Shown: piece after piece, positions 38,704 to 50,666 of the stretch
Position numbering within the stretch: the stretch's first letter is position 1
Layout of the letters: the number at the start of each line of letters is the position of its first letter
NCBI GenBank assembly: GCA_025642065.1
Contig: JAODUP010000054.1
Span: forward strand, 733,501-797,500
DNA: 64,000 nucleotides
Reading direction: 5' to 3'
Origin: Paralvinella palmiformis
Taxonomy: Eukaryota > Annelida > Polychaeta > Terebellida > Alvinellidae
The notes under the pieces: model-generated
Told to the model about the DNA's origin: nothing
The model's input: only the letters and a program-made list of their open reading frames with translations
Database searches by the model: none
Translations under genes and position numbers: made by a program

Positions 38704-39062
38704 GTTGGTTTGGTTGTTCGGGGAGAATCCCCAGCTGTCGCTTAATCAGCACAGCCTCTATGTTGGAGTGGTTGAGAAATCTCCTCCCCCACCACTCACA
38801 GGGGAGCAGTACGGAAAGATGGAGCTGAAATACCCTGAGGGTGGTCACTGCCAGAGTGTTTTACGTCTTCAGGGGGTTTTTACGTCCCCCTTTATTTTAA
38901 ATAATTCAGTGGAGATGGCAGCACCATTTAACGTGGTCAGCCACCCACGATGTAGTGAGCCGAGAAATTAATCCCTGGAAAAGTTTCGACCTCTTACGGG
39001 GTTCGAACCTGCGACCGTTGGCACCAAGTGCCGGTTGCTTAACCGCTAGGCCACAGGAGCTC
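38704..39062 (-). repeat. Full-length tRNA-derived SINE
   Basis: On the minus strand the element begins near GCTCCTGTGGCCTAGCGG. It has a perfect A box (TGGCCTAGCGG, 39043-39053) and B box (GGTTCGAACCC, 38999-39009) at tRNA spacing. An unrelated body follows, then a tail ending in GATTCTCCCCGAACAACC near 38716. Related copies lie at 16221-16428 (body and tail), 55147-55195 (tail) and 8034-8112 (tail, opposite strand). Transcription would be by RNA polymerase III from the internal boxes and mobilisation would depend on a LINE. A (TA)n run adjoins each side. Confidence 0.85.
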
Positions 39063-39145
39063 ACTTTATATATATATATATCAGATATATATATCAGATA
39101 TGCACAGACTGTGGCACCCCAAGTGAGCATTTAGCTACTGTGACA

Positions 39146-39613
39146 CCATCATATAGCATACCTGTAATCTATATAGAGATATTGCTATTTAGGAATTAAT
39201 TAATTTTATCATCTCACCAGGAATGCCAATCTGGAGCCAAAGTTTATCCTCCCTCTCCTCAATCTGTGACTACTATAGCCTGTCCCCAGACCTAACTGTT
39301 TAATAACCATTTGAAAGATTTTGTAAACTTACCATATGTCATTGGTTTAGTACCCAGCAGGATTGTGAAAGTAAATACAGGGTCTGACCCCTGCTGGGTG
39401 GAGCTGGGCAAATACATTCCTTTCAAGGCTCCTACTGGGCAGTGGAATATAAACACACCTTTGATGATTAGAAAATATACTCTTACATGGGGATGCACCC
39501 AAGACTATGATCCACCAAGTGATATAATACCTCTTTAGCTAACCTCTTTAGTTAACCACATAGCATGCCTGTACTCTATATAGTCTTTATAGAGATGTTG
39601 CTATTTAGGAATT
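39146..39613. repeat. Direct repeats flanking about 360 bp
   Basis: The first copy, 39146-39198, has CATAGCATACCTGTA, CTATATAG, AGAGATATTGCTATTTAGGA. The second, about 39555-39613, has the same blocks in the same order with an extra TCTTTATAG. The sequence between them contains a small CAGCAGG...CCTGCTGGG inverted pair (39356-39397). It could be a tandem duplication remnant or a small solo-LTR-like unit; nothing decides between them. Confidence 0.5.
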
Positions 39614-39699
39614 TACCCCCATTCAATGTATAGAACAGGCAAAACTAAATTACATCCACAAATTAATTTACCATTTAATTCAGAAATATTTCTTCCATG

Positions 39700-40280
39700 A
39701 CAATCCTACTTGGAATATAAACTACTCGGAGTATATAGATCTATTCCAAGTAGGTACTCGGAGTATCTACTCACGCCAGTCACGGTAACAAATATTAAGC
39801 AGAGTTGGAATTGAAAATTTTGGAATTGATAAATTTGAGGCGGAATTGGAACTGACCAAATGGAATTGAGTGGAATTGGAATTGACAAAATGGAACTGAC
39901 CCCATGTCTGATGAGAGATCTAAGTATGGCGAAAATCAAAACCGTGAAAACGCCAAAACGGTCTTAGAGTAAAGTTAGACTAGTCTTAAAGACTTAATCA
40001 TTAATCAACATTGACAACAGAGCAAAATCAGGGCATGAGCATTGAATACATTACATACATAGAGTTCATTTTGTTCTATTGTTTCTGATACACCTGTAAT
40101 GTATAAACTGTTTTTGTTATCATCAGGTCGCACAAATTCAATTATATCGATATTCATAGTTAAATATATAAAAAAATATTAATCTGGCGGCAACTTGACG
40201 TTTGCCAAAACGGCCACAGACAAAAATGGCCACAAACGAAACGGCCACAGATCAAAACGGCCAAAACGCCTACACGTATA
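39700..40280. repeat. Short-period degenerate repeats
   Basis: At 39800-39900 the motif GGAATTGGAATTGAC recurs six or so times. At 40195-40272 the motif AAACGGCCACAGA recurs about five times. At 39712-39768 there are two TACTCGGAGTAT palindromes with an inverted TACTTGGAATA/TATTCCAAGTA pair. The rest is AT-rich. No gene is seen. Confidence 0.6.
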
Positions 40281-40422
40281 CAACCGAGAAATTATGACAG
40301 TCAGAGTTTTATAATTTGACTCTCAAAATTAGAACAAGAAAAAAATGACTGAATTTGAATATGGTTTATTAATGGTCACCTTCCATGCTTATCTTAATAA
40401 ACTTTTTGGATTTCCCCTGTCC

Positions 40423-40459
<37 letters not shown>

Positions 40460-40632
40460 CAGTTTATCCAAATTTCTACTATTATATCTAATCAGACTAG
40501 TAATGTAATTTTTATTACAGTAATAATTTACCAGTATATAGTCACTATATCATTATTAGTCGGAAGTTCGGATTTACTAATATAGCTCTATGGTTGCTTT
40601 TAGAGGGAGGGGGGGGGGCGTTAGTCTGGCTG

Positions 40633-41312
40633 AATTCACGACCTTTATAATAAATTTTGGTTTGCTAAAATAGTGCAAATTGTATCTTCTTTGGCTCACA
40701 TTACATGTAATTATTTAGCGATCGAAAGTTACGCGTATAAGTCTAACAACTGGGCTAATCTCCATTGCTACGGTGACCTAGTATATTTGAGCACTATATC
40801 AAGTAGTACATGCAATATGAAACTCTAGGAATCAACTCTTTAAGCCATATTTCTCTCCCACCTTTCTCCACATTTCTCTACACTGATAATTTCAACTTGA
40901 GCATACCTGTTTCAGTAATTTATGCATTATTTATTAGACCCTTATTTGAAATAAATAATTGATCCCTTCCAAAATTCACGACCTTTATAATAAATTTTTG
41001 TTTGCTAAAATAGTGCAAATTGTATCTTCTTTGGCTCACATTACATGTAATTATTTAGCGATCGAAAGTTACGCGTATAAGTCTAACAACTGGGCTAATC
41101 TCCATTGCTACGGTGACCTAGTATATTTGAGCACTATATCAAGTAGTACAGGCAATATGAAACTCTAGGAATCAACTCTTTAAGCCATATTTCTCTCCCA
41201 CCTTTCTCCACATTTCTCTACACTGATAATTTCAACTTGAGCATACCTGTTTCAGTAATTTATGCATTATTTATTAGACCCTTATTTGAAATAAATAATT
41301 TATCCCTTCCAA
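40633..41312. repeat. Near-perfect 340-bp tandem duplication
   Basis: Two head-to-tail copies, 40633-40972 and 40973-41312, begin with AATTCACGACCTTTATAATA. I count about three single-base differences in 340 (for example G at 40660 versus T at 41000, and TACATGC versus TACAGGC). The copies have the same phase and no spacer, so the duplication is recent or is an assembly artefact. No coding content is seen. Confidence 0.9.
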
Positions 41313-41724
41313 AATCCATACGTACCAGCTAGGTAACACTGTTTGGTGAAATTATATAACTCAAATTAAAAAAAGTTGACTCATAAAGTCACTCGATCTG
41401 CTCCGTTTGATAATTATAGTTAATTAACGACTATAATTAATATGTCGACTTCAGCCACTCGATCTACAGCTCCTTATCTACTAATTGATCAATATATATA
41501 GTGATTATATATATTTGGATAGTATACGATATTTATTAAAAGACATATAATTTGAATGCGATTAATATTAATTAACTATAAATATTTAAAAAGTAGCTTC
41601 AAATCCGTGTGTAATGTTTATTGATTGTAGAAGTGAGCAGCAAATACATGTGATCCAGAAGATGGCCCATCAAAAAGACTTGTGAGAGATGGTGTTATGC
41701 AGTGTCTCTAGTGACGACTCTAAT

Positions 41725-42035
41725 TAAATATGGAATACATTGTAAAATGTTTAATAAATATTTTTAAATGCTTTGATGTTTTTAAACATTGTAACAAGAT
41801 CCTAAAAATGTTATAATATTGTTTTTAAAACATTGTGATAACATTTAAAAACGTTATCACAACGCTTTTAGTTTTAAAACATTATGATAAATTAAAAACA
41901 CTTTATTTGTAGTATTGTCATTATTAAAACGCTTTAAAAACACTACACTTTTACAACAACAAAATTATCATAAACATTGTTAACATTTATCAAAGATTTA
42001 CATAACGTTTTAAAAACATAATTGTTTTGCTGGGT
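41725..42035. repeat. Self-complementary AACGTTTT/AACATTTT-rich repeat (possible MITE)
   Basis: The motif GTTTTTAAAACATTGTGATAA and its near reverse complements (for example TTTAAAAACGTTATCACAAC) alternate throughout, so the tract can fold on itself. It ends with AACATAATTGTTTTGCTGGGT. It is followed by (TA)n at 42053-42099. There is no open frame of interest. A palindromic satellite or non-autonomous DNA element is the likeliest explanation. Confidence 0.5.
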
Positions 42036-42049
42036 CCTTCGATCAGGTC

Positions 42050-42099
<50 letters not shown>

Positions 42100-42811
42100 G
42101 CGCCCAGACGTTAAAACTTGGTCCATATAAGTATTTAATATATAATTTTTAATGAGTAAATATCATAGCCCCAATTATAATCCCAACAAATGTCATACAT
42201 AGAGGGACTTTTTAGCGTTTAATATAAGACTCCTTTGTCAATTTTTTTTGTGGCGAACACAGACAAACAAACATACACACACTCGCTTATATATATATAT
42301 ATATATATATATATTAGTATTTAAACATGTCCCTGTCGCGTGATACCAGTTTTGATTTGTGACGTTTTGGTTGGTGGCTATAGCTGGTTGGATTGTGTAC
42401 GTGCTGGTTTCTGTCCGCATTTCTTGTAAAATCTTTATTTACCAAACGAATCAGACGTAATCTTGCATCAAAATATTTTGTCGTTCGCCGAGTCTCCTCA
42501 TACAGCTATATGTGATCTACCACATATTATTCTATGAGGTCTCCCACCACATTACACTATTTCCAATCAGTGATATATAAACACATATATTCTATAAAGT
42601 ATAAATCTAGAATTTATAATATGTGCGGGGATTGGCGAAATGCAAATATTTCCCTTAATTAGTTTTTGTTTTGGATAAAGATAAACTTTAGCGTGAAAAT
42701 GGAGTTTGCTGATGTTCATAAATGATGTAAATTTATCATCTAACAAAGTAACAGTGCATAATCTGACAATGAGAGCAATCATTGTGATTTCAGTATTTAG
42801 TATATCTAAAT

Positions 42812-45016
42812 ATGGCGACGTCCATGGACAAATTATTTGTGAGAGAATATGAACGGAAGAATGGAGATATTTTGAGAATAAATCAATGTGAAATTGGGGA
42901 TGTTGGTTGTGTAGTGTGGGATGCCGCATTAGTGCTGTGTTCGTTCTTGGAGTCTGCCTACTTTTTAGAATTATGTGATGGAACAGTTTATGGAAAGAGG
43001 GCTATTGAGTTGGGAGCAGGAACAGGTATAGTGGGTATACAAGCAGCTTGTCAAGGGTAATTATCAAATAATAAATAAATACAACTAAAGCTACTTCCAG
43101 AACTCACTGTGCAGGAGCTATACAATACATATACTGATAGAGGCAATAAGTCAAATCGGACTTCCGGGTGCGCAATGCATAGTGGGATTGTTTCGGGATA
43201 AACAAACACACGTGGTGAACCACAGGCAGTACATACAACTAAGAAGAAGCAGACGTCATTTGTTTTTATTGGCAATGCCAAGTTATAAAACGGAAGAATA
43301 TTTTCTCTGTTTGCATTATTGAACACCAATGCTAACTTTTTGTTATCTAGATCTCTCTGAGGTAATTAAATATTCTTTTGATGTTTATTTACTCAATTAC
43401 TTGGTCTAAACGTCATTACAATCTGACACCACAGATACATTGGCTTCATCAACACTAGATAAATTCAGGTGGACCAGCTGAAGGCATATCTATTGAAGAG
43501 GGGTTCAAAACGAAGTCATCATCTATCATTGTATGGTAAACCTCTTTCTACCATGATCAAGTCACTGTGAGTCATTGGGTTCCACCAGATCTAAGAAGCC
43601 CAATTCCTTGGTGACCTTCTGCCTCTGACAAAAAACTACTGGTTCCATTTGGTGTGATGCCAACAAAAAATTTGGTGTTTTTTTTTTTAAATCACTCCAT
43701 GCGATGACCTGCAGTTCTAATTCACGAGGACACTCTATGAATATTTCGGTACAATCTATGGTACATCGGAGGTGTTGGTAGTCTTACAGGGCTTTTGGAA
43801 GATGTTGATGTATCACTTATTTTGATAGCAAGATGATTAGAGGATGTAGAATAACAACCAGTATCTTCACCCAGGTGTTGATTATTTGAGAAACCTGTGC
43901 TGATGAAATTCCAAATATATCTGATAGCAACTCAGTAATGATAGCCATGCGCAACTTCATCAGTACTAGCAAAAGCTCTTCCTACAGTGATGTACAGCAC
44001 TTTGGGCCAGGTTTCTGTAATCTCTTAAAGGGGCCAGTCTTCCAAAACTTACAGACCTTACCACATCCACCCCAATAGAGCATTATCTGTGCTTTGTATG
44101 CAGCAATATCGAGGAGACTGTCAAAAACTGATCTATTAGGAAGCCCAGTATATGTTCTGACTTTCTTATCACTGCCCAGAAATCTCCTAATAAGGTTGGT
44201 TTGTTTCTTGTTGGTCAAAATTGGTTTCTTGGACTTCATGACAGTTTCCTTAAGTTTGTCATATTCATTCTGCAAGTTTTTCAACTTGCTTGTTGAGAAC
44301 TGCAACATACACATTGACAAGCTGGAGAGCAATTGCATGTATAGATGTAACTATGGTCATTATGTTGTGGTTGCTGGTCATTGCCAGGCATTGCACATAC
44401 ATCTTCCACAAGTTTCGATGGATCGATATTGTGTTGGCCCGGTTTTTGTCTCAATTTTTTGTGATTTCCGGGAGAATTGTGTAGCAACGTTTACACCAAG
44501 ATTTTGAGTTGGGTATGGATGTGGTTGGCTAACCATCAATGAAGTGGATAGAACAAATTCTGTCATCTGCAGATGGTGACCAGTTTTTATTCCATTTGTT
44601 ACTTTCCGATAAACTGCCTTGGCCCACTTGAGCCTACTACTACTAGCACTACTAAGCTGTCTACTAGTAGTAGTAGAGCTACCATACATGTACTAAATCA
44701 GATTTCAGAAATTTAGGCAGCACTTCACCTAGGATTAAATTGTTTATTAGACCTACATATATTTCCAAGTCCAATATTTTTCAAAATATTTTCTTAAAAA
44801 TGCAAAACTCATCTTTGTAGATCTATCAGTCTACAAGTGTTCATTTCCAGCGACCCTGACACTGCTACTGTACTTAACTTCTGATGATTTGATAATATTT
44901 AAATAGAAATACACTTTAAATGTACTCCTTGAACACCACTCTGAATACATGCATGTTATTGTTTTCATATCTATATGAATTCAATAATAATCAAAAGTTT
45001 AAAACATTGTTAAAGT

Positions 45017-45051
<35 letters not shown>

Positions 45052-48000
45052 ACAGATGGCTTTCTGATAATGCCATGTGCATTTGTTTATCCCATGGACA
45101 TCACTCAGAAGTGACTTGACGCATGCGTATTAGGAACTCCAATTAGGCTTATATAGCTGTGGCACTTTCCTTGTGCATGTGTAGTAATAACATATCTGAT
45201 ATTAACTAGCTCAGTAGTCTAGTTGCTGGACACTGTCAGGTTTGATGATCCTTCCCAGTTCACAAATGTAAAGTCAAAATCCTCACTAGTTCACTATAAA
45301 TATAATTGCCACTTCACTATGACTTGGATCCACAGTGACTGCAAATAAACAACTAAAGCTTTTAAGACATTTCAGCCTGACATTTAAATATCTAGTTCAG
45401 TCTATAATTCTCTTCAAAATTGCTGTTACAGTCTCTTATTAAAATATGAGAATTCTAAATCTTAATCCCATGCTCTGTACCTTTTATTCAGGGGCAGACA
45501 TGAAAGACCAGGCAACTGTGATTTGTCGACTAACTAATAAAGGGTTGTGCCCTCTTTTACGTAAATATTTCTTGTATCCTGATACTATCAGTAAGCAAAT
45601 ACTTATAATAAAACATAAATTTCTACCTATGAACTAAAATGGAATAAATAGTGCAGAAAATATAACAGAATACATTCACTTTGCCTCAGTTTCTGATCAA
45701 ATTCATACAAATGTTCCACATACAGACACCTATATAAATCCTCAGAAAATGTCTACTTTGATAAGGTCTTTGGTTTACAAAGGAACATTGAAACTAATCC
45801 TAATTATTTTATTAAATGTCACTATAATAAATTTATTTTATTAAATTTCACTATAATAAATGGTCTTCCATAATAGGAAAAAAGAGGTGGATTTTGAAGA
45901 TTGTTAGCTTGAACTGAGACCAGCTAAGCCCACCCATTCAACCCATAATGGTTTGATAAACATGAGCTGTTTGGCTAATTGGCACCAAATATTACTACAG
46001 TTGTATTTGACTAATAATGTTTTTTTAAATAAAATTGTCTTTATTATTGGGTAGGTCTGTTTTGATGGCTACACCATTAACATAATCATACATCATCATA
46101 TTGTTAAAAGAAATTTTTGTTTTCAATGCAGTTGCCTTGTTAGTCTTTATTGACTGATGTTATAACACTAATGAATACCAATGAACTAGACCTGTGTTAT
46201 CCAGAAAACAGTGTTTTCATTAGATAAATTGCTAATTGATTTAAATATCTAACTACAATATTAATTGATCAACTTTACATAAAAGGCTTCCGTCAATTTT
46301 ATTCCCAACAGAAATTTATCTCATGGAATTTGGCCAATTACTGATGTGTGAACAGAATCCAGCTTAAATGTTTAACTAAATAACCTATCAATAAACTTTT
46401 CTAATATTATGAAGCCTAATAAAAACATTTACTTGTTAATTACCAATTATCTAGGAAAAATGTCTTGGAAAATATGTGTGGGGGAAACAGTATAAAATAA
46501 AAAGTTGCTTACTAATTTTTAACACTTATTGAGGTGGTAACCATGTGTGAAATAACATTCTTTTCTTTCCCTGAAATATGATAATCTGCTGTAAATATCC
46601 AGATAACAGACAAATAAAATATATGTTAGGCAGAAACATGTCCTTGTAAGATATTTCTTAATTAAAATAAATTTTTACATTTATATTAATAATCTGCTTT
46701 ATATTAATAATCTGTGTATATGTTTATTGCACATGCAAGCTGGATAGCGTTTGATCAGTAGCTAGCCAAATGTGCCTATGAATTCAGAGGAGTAACAAAT
46801 GTGTTTAAATGATAAAAAGGAACATTTATGTTGATATTATGAAATGTGTTTATTGGTAGTGATGAATCATAGAATATGTTTTGGTTTCTATTATGAATTA
46901 TATAAAAAGAGATATTGGGGAAAAGTCACAAGAATCAAATCACGGTTTAATTATTTACATTTTGACACAAGGTGAACAAAGAAGTTATGAAATTTAACAA
47001 GAATGATGGGGAAATATTACTAACCAGTAATTACAGAATTCTGCACAGACTCTTATTAAAGCTGCATACCTCATGGATAATATTAAAATCTAAATAATTA
47101 AAACTCGAATTAAGTTGATTTCATATTACAATAACTAGATCTTAATCACATGTTAATTAGATGCAATAATAAAATAATTTATCCTGAAATCATGGTTAGG
47201 TTTTCTCATATTATGATAATTTTGATTGAATATATACAGGTTGGGTTTATTTTTTGGGTGGGGGAGGATAGGATGATGAGAAAGTCCTTTTCTTATAGAA
47301 AATTTTAGAAAAGAGCATCACATTATACAAAACATATTATTATCAAACGAGTATATAGGAGAAAATATAAAATAGAGAAAAGCCAACTGATGAATGAATA
47401 GATTTGATGGTTAATCGATCAGATCCCATGATAAAGCATGTGACCATGGTGTACCTTATATGAATGAATGAATGTATTTTCTGAATAAATATACACCAGA
47501 CTCCTTCTACTTCCATAAATGGAATTAAGTGATGGTTATAGCTGAGATTAAATCAGGGTTTATTTTTTACGGATAGAATGGGGAAAATGCAGAACTACAT
47601 ATTACAAAGAGGGTTAAAGTTGTACTGTAATTAAACTTGAGTTAAACTTCGATTTTACTAGTTTACTTCTCTGTTGTCTTACTATTGTGGACGTAGTAAG
47701 CTAAATGGGCCGAGTGACTTCCAAAGGTTATGAGGCACAGTATATCATGGCCAGGATTTGAACGGCCCTCATCAAATGTTTATACAATGGCTTCATCAAT
47801 GGGGATAACAGATCAGTGCAAATGGGGGTTGAAACAAGATGTCATTGTTTCATTAAGCGCATGAACAATATTTAAATAGAATCTGAATATATTGCTGGTA
47901 TTAACAAAATTACTGTTTAGAAAAAGTAGGCAAATTTGTCTGATGCTATTAATAACTTTGTTCTTCTACAAAATAGACAGTTGAACATTTAAACACTGTA

Positions 48001-50012
48001 TTGTCTATTGTAAGTACAGTAATTGATACTCATAATATTTATAAACTGAACTGTTTATAATATAGTTCACAAACCATTGCACACTATTTGATGCAAAGAA
48101 CATGTTTCATGAGGGCTATAAATGGGCCTGAAAGTTGAAGCAAAATAAGACTTATTCAAGTGTCATTAGTTACTATATTTGATTCTATACTGTATTTTAG
48201 TTATAATTCTCTAAGTGTATACAAGAGTTTAAGTATTCTATTACAAACAGTATCACTATGTAAAGTAATGAAGAATGGTTTGAGGTAATGTCAACATTAT
48301 AATAGGTACATGTGTATCTGCCACAGTATTACTGTTATATTATTCTTGTGTATCAGACAGTATTAGTTAAACTTTATTAGTTCCCACTGGCACTGCTGAT
48401 CTTCTGTTTTCAGGTTAGATTGCATCATTACAGATTTACCGGATTTTGTTCAATTGATGTCACTCAACATAGAAACAAACCAAAAGCTCTGCAATGGTGA
48501 TATTAAAGCATCAGCCCTGCAATGGGGAAAGGATGACCATCTTTATCATAGTCCAGATGTTTTGCTACTAGCTGACTGTATATATTATGAAGAGGTCATT
48601 AAACATGTGCAATAGTAATACTGTGTCGTAAATTACTTAAACAAATTAAAATATCATTACACAGTGATGAATGTCTTGTCTGTTTGAATGTTGTCATTGT
48701 TAATATTTACATATGCAAATTGTTTACCTAGTATGGAAATATAATCTTCAGTCCAAAATATGTGCTACATTTATAGTTTATTTATTATTGAAATATTTGA
48801 AAGCATCATAATTAAGGGTTGCTTTTTGTTCAGGTTTTGTAATAAATGAATGTATGTGTATAATCACGGCATTGGTGAATGAAAAATACTTCCAGCTGAG
48901 AGGGTTATACTGTTGAGAGTATAAGTTGAGAGTACTATACAGTGTAACATAAAGACAGTCTGATAACCAAGGAGCTGCATGATATTCATAAATTATCATG
49001 AAGTTTCATTTAATTTCCTGTTGCAGTTAATAATGTTGTATTGCAATCAGCGATGTAATTACAAGGAATATAAAAACAGATGAAAATTGTACAATTTTAG
49101 ATATTAATAGTTTGTCTAAATACTACACATCTGAAATATTAGTTTAATCACTCAACATGCCTTTATTGAATATAATATTTTAACCAGTATTTCATTATGT
49201 TATCAGATTCCATGTCAGCTTGAAAAGCATCTACTAACAGACCTTGATCTTTGTTTTCTACTGTGTTTCACTTGGAGGAAATATGAAAATTTCAATCACA
49301 CCAAATCTCTCTTGTTCAGTAATATCACATACATGTGCTTGTTGCATTATACTCTTGAGATCAAATAGACTGAGATTATGTAAAATAAAGAACCTTTTCT
49401 CATTTTATCTCAGGAACTTAAATTGGTGATATTTGAGGACTAGCCAATGTTTACCTAGACGTTTTTCATATTTTTAAACCGTCTCATAGGAATTATTAAA
49501 TCAAACATTGTCATTTTTACTTTAGTCAATAGAGCCTCTGGTGTCAACAATTAGCAAGTTGTCTAATAATGATACACTAGTATTGTGCTGTTATGAAGAG
49601 AGGGTAACGGATAATAAACCAGTACTACAGAGCAGGTTTTTCGAGGTCAGTTAATTATATAATTTTACATCAGAAAGCATCCTGTGCAGCCTGGTAAATT
49701 CTGAAAAGAAAATCTTACTCAACTGTCATTGAAGGATGACATAAAATACTCTAGAAGTTTAATTGTATTTAAGTTTAAATGTTACAAATGTCTATACTTG
49801 CCATTTCCTGAGGTCATTATATAAACTTATCCTAGTACTATTTCTTCCAGATCTATTATTATTATTATATATATTCATTTGTAAAGCAACCTTTTCTTCT
49901 CTTGCAGTTAATTAAGAAGAACTTTGATGTACAGAAAGTGCCATTAGAGAAACAAGATCCATTTTATCACAGTGATGATATACACATAATGATATTTAAG
50001 AAAAGGAGATAA
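42812..50012 (+). CDS. VCPKMT: VCP protein-lysine methyltransferase (METTL21D), complete, four exons
   Basis: Exons 42812-43056, 48414-48594, 49526-49645 and 49908-50012 join in phase (651 bases, 216 residues; human VCPKMT is 229). All introns are GT-AG. The family is a seven-beta-strand SAM-dependent methyltransferase that trimethylates a lysine of the AAA ATPase VCP/p97. Visible motifs are VGCVVWDAALVLCSFLE (31-47), the SAM-binding motif I ELGAGTGIVGIQAA (66-79), the acidic post-I ITDLPD (87-92), the METTL21-type DxxY motif in ADCIYYEE (135-142) and CCYEER (163-168). The C-terminus HSDDIHIMIFKKRR matches the family's last strand. An AATAAA lies at 50172-50177. Intron 1 (5.36 kb) contains a dead antisense transposase. 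The gene is convergent with MORN2, whose stop is about 650 bases beyond. The start is the first ATG, followed by ATSMDKLFVREYER. Confidence 0.92.
43170..44690 (-). pseudogene. THAP/DDE_Tnp_4-type transposase relic in VCPKMT intron 1
   Basis: Reading the minus strand, 44689-44378 is open and holds a weak match to a THAP-domain end (QPHPYPTQNLG). 44338-43982 has a coiled-coil start (STSKLKNLQNEYDKLKETV) and a helix-turn-helix-like part with FLGSDKKVRTYTGLPNRSVF. Then 43930-43670 has ISSAQVSQIINTWVKIL and the catalytic-core segment CTIDCTEIFIECPRELE with the first Asp. The order matches animal transposases with a DDE_Tnp_4 domain, often fused to THAP (ISL2EU-like). Several frameshifts and stops (for example after QLLSK) and loss of the remaining catalytic residues show it is dead. 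It lies antisense to VCPKMT. The terminal repeats were not found. Confidence 0.7.
45019..45049. repeat. (AT)n microsatellite in VCPKMT intron 1
   Basis: A run of AT dinucleotides about 31 bases long. The rest of the intron to 48413 is AT-rich DNA in which I see nothing else, apart from a B-box-like site described separately. Confidence 0.9.
47685..47800 (-). repeat. SINE-like remnant in VCPKMT intron 1
   Basis: The minus strand has a B-box-like CGTTCAAATCC (about 47757-47767). Then comes CATAACCTTTGGAAGTCACT, CGGCCCATTTAGCTTAC and TACGTCCACAATAG. A similar segment in + orientation lies at about 54323-54380 (CATTACCTATGGAGGTCACT, CCATTTAGCCTACCATGTGCAC). A dispersed tRNA-derived family is likely, but the A box and ends are not clear. 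Confidence 0.4.
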
Positions 50013-50666
50013 GTCTCAGTCACTGAATATCACAGCCTTTTGTAACATAACATATCTCAGGCATGGTTACTCTTTAACAGTTGCCTTATAGTGATCAACA
50101 TTATTTATACATGATGCTTTTAACACACATTCTTGAATTTGATAATGTATATTTGTATAATGCCCAAACCAAATAAAATTGGTTAAGGCACTTCACAAGT
50201 AAAATAATAAATTATGTTAAGATAAAACTTGTCAGTTATTATTCTGATAGAAGTTCATGGTAATAACAAAATACAGCACACATTCTTATTTTCCAAACTG
50301 ATAGCAACATTAAAGTTTAATAAGCTGAAATATAATATATAAACTTGGCAGCATAGAAAACCTGATGTTTCACTAGTGAAGCTAATTTAAAAAACATTCT
50401 ATGTTAACACACATATTTACAAGTTACTATCCTGTTCTGAATTAACTATGATAAATTTAATTAATACTGTGTGTACATGAATGCAACTAAAACACTGGTT
50501 CTTTTTTATTTATTTTTCAAGTCTTCCAGTGCACACAAAACAAATGTTTGAAAATATCATTATATAAAATATACTATAGGAAATATTATCAAGAGAAACA
50601 GTACAAACTTCTAAGTGCTATATACTATACAGTGACATACGAATGTCCACTCTTACATGGATATTT

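Noticed and set aside
42238..42420. CRISPR-like or other regular arrays among (TA)n tracts
   Set aside because: Eukaryotic dinucleotide repeats only; no repeat-spacer structure anywhere in the window.
44094..44507. Plus-strand 137-codon frame with hydrophobic stretches
   Set aside because: It is the antisense shadow of the THAP/DDE transposase relic on the minus strand.
45446..45637. Open frame with LLRKYFLYPDTIS in VCPKMT intron 1
   Set aside because: Not recognisable and not flanked by usable splice phases for VCPKMT, which is complete without it.
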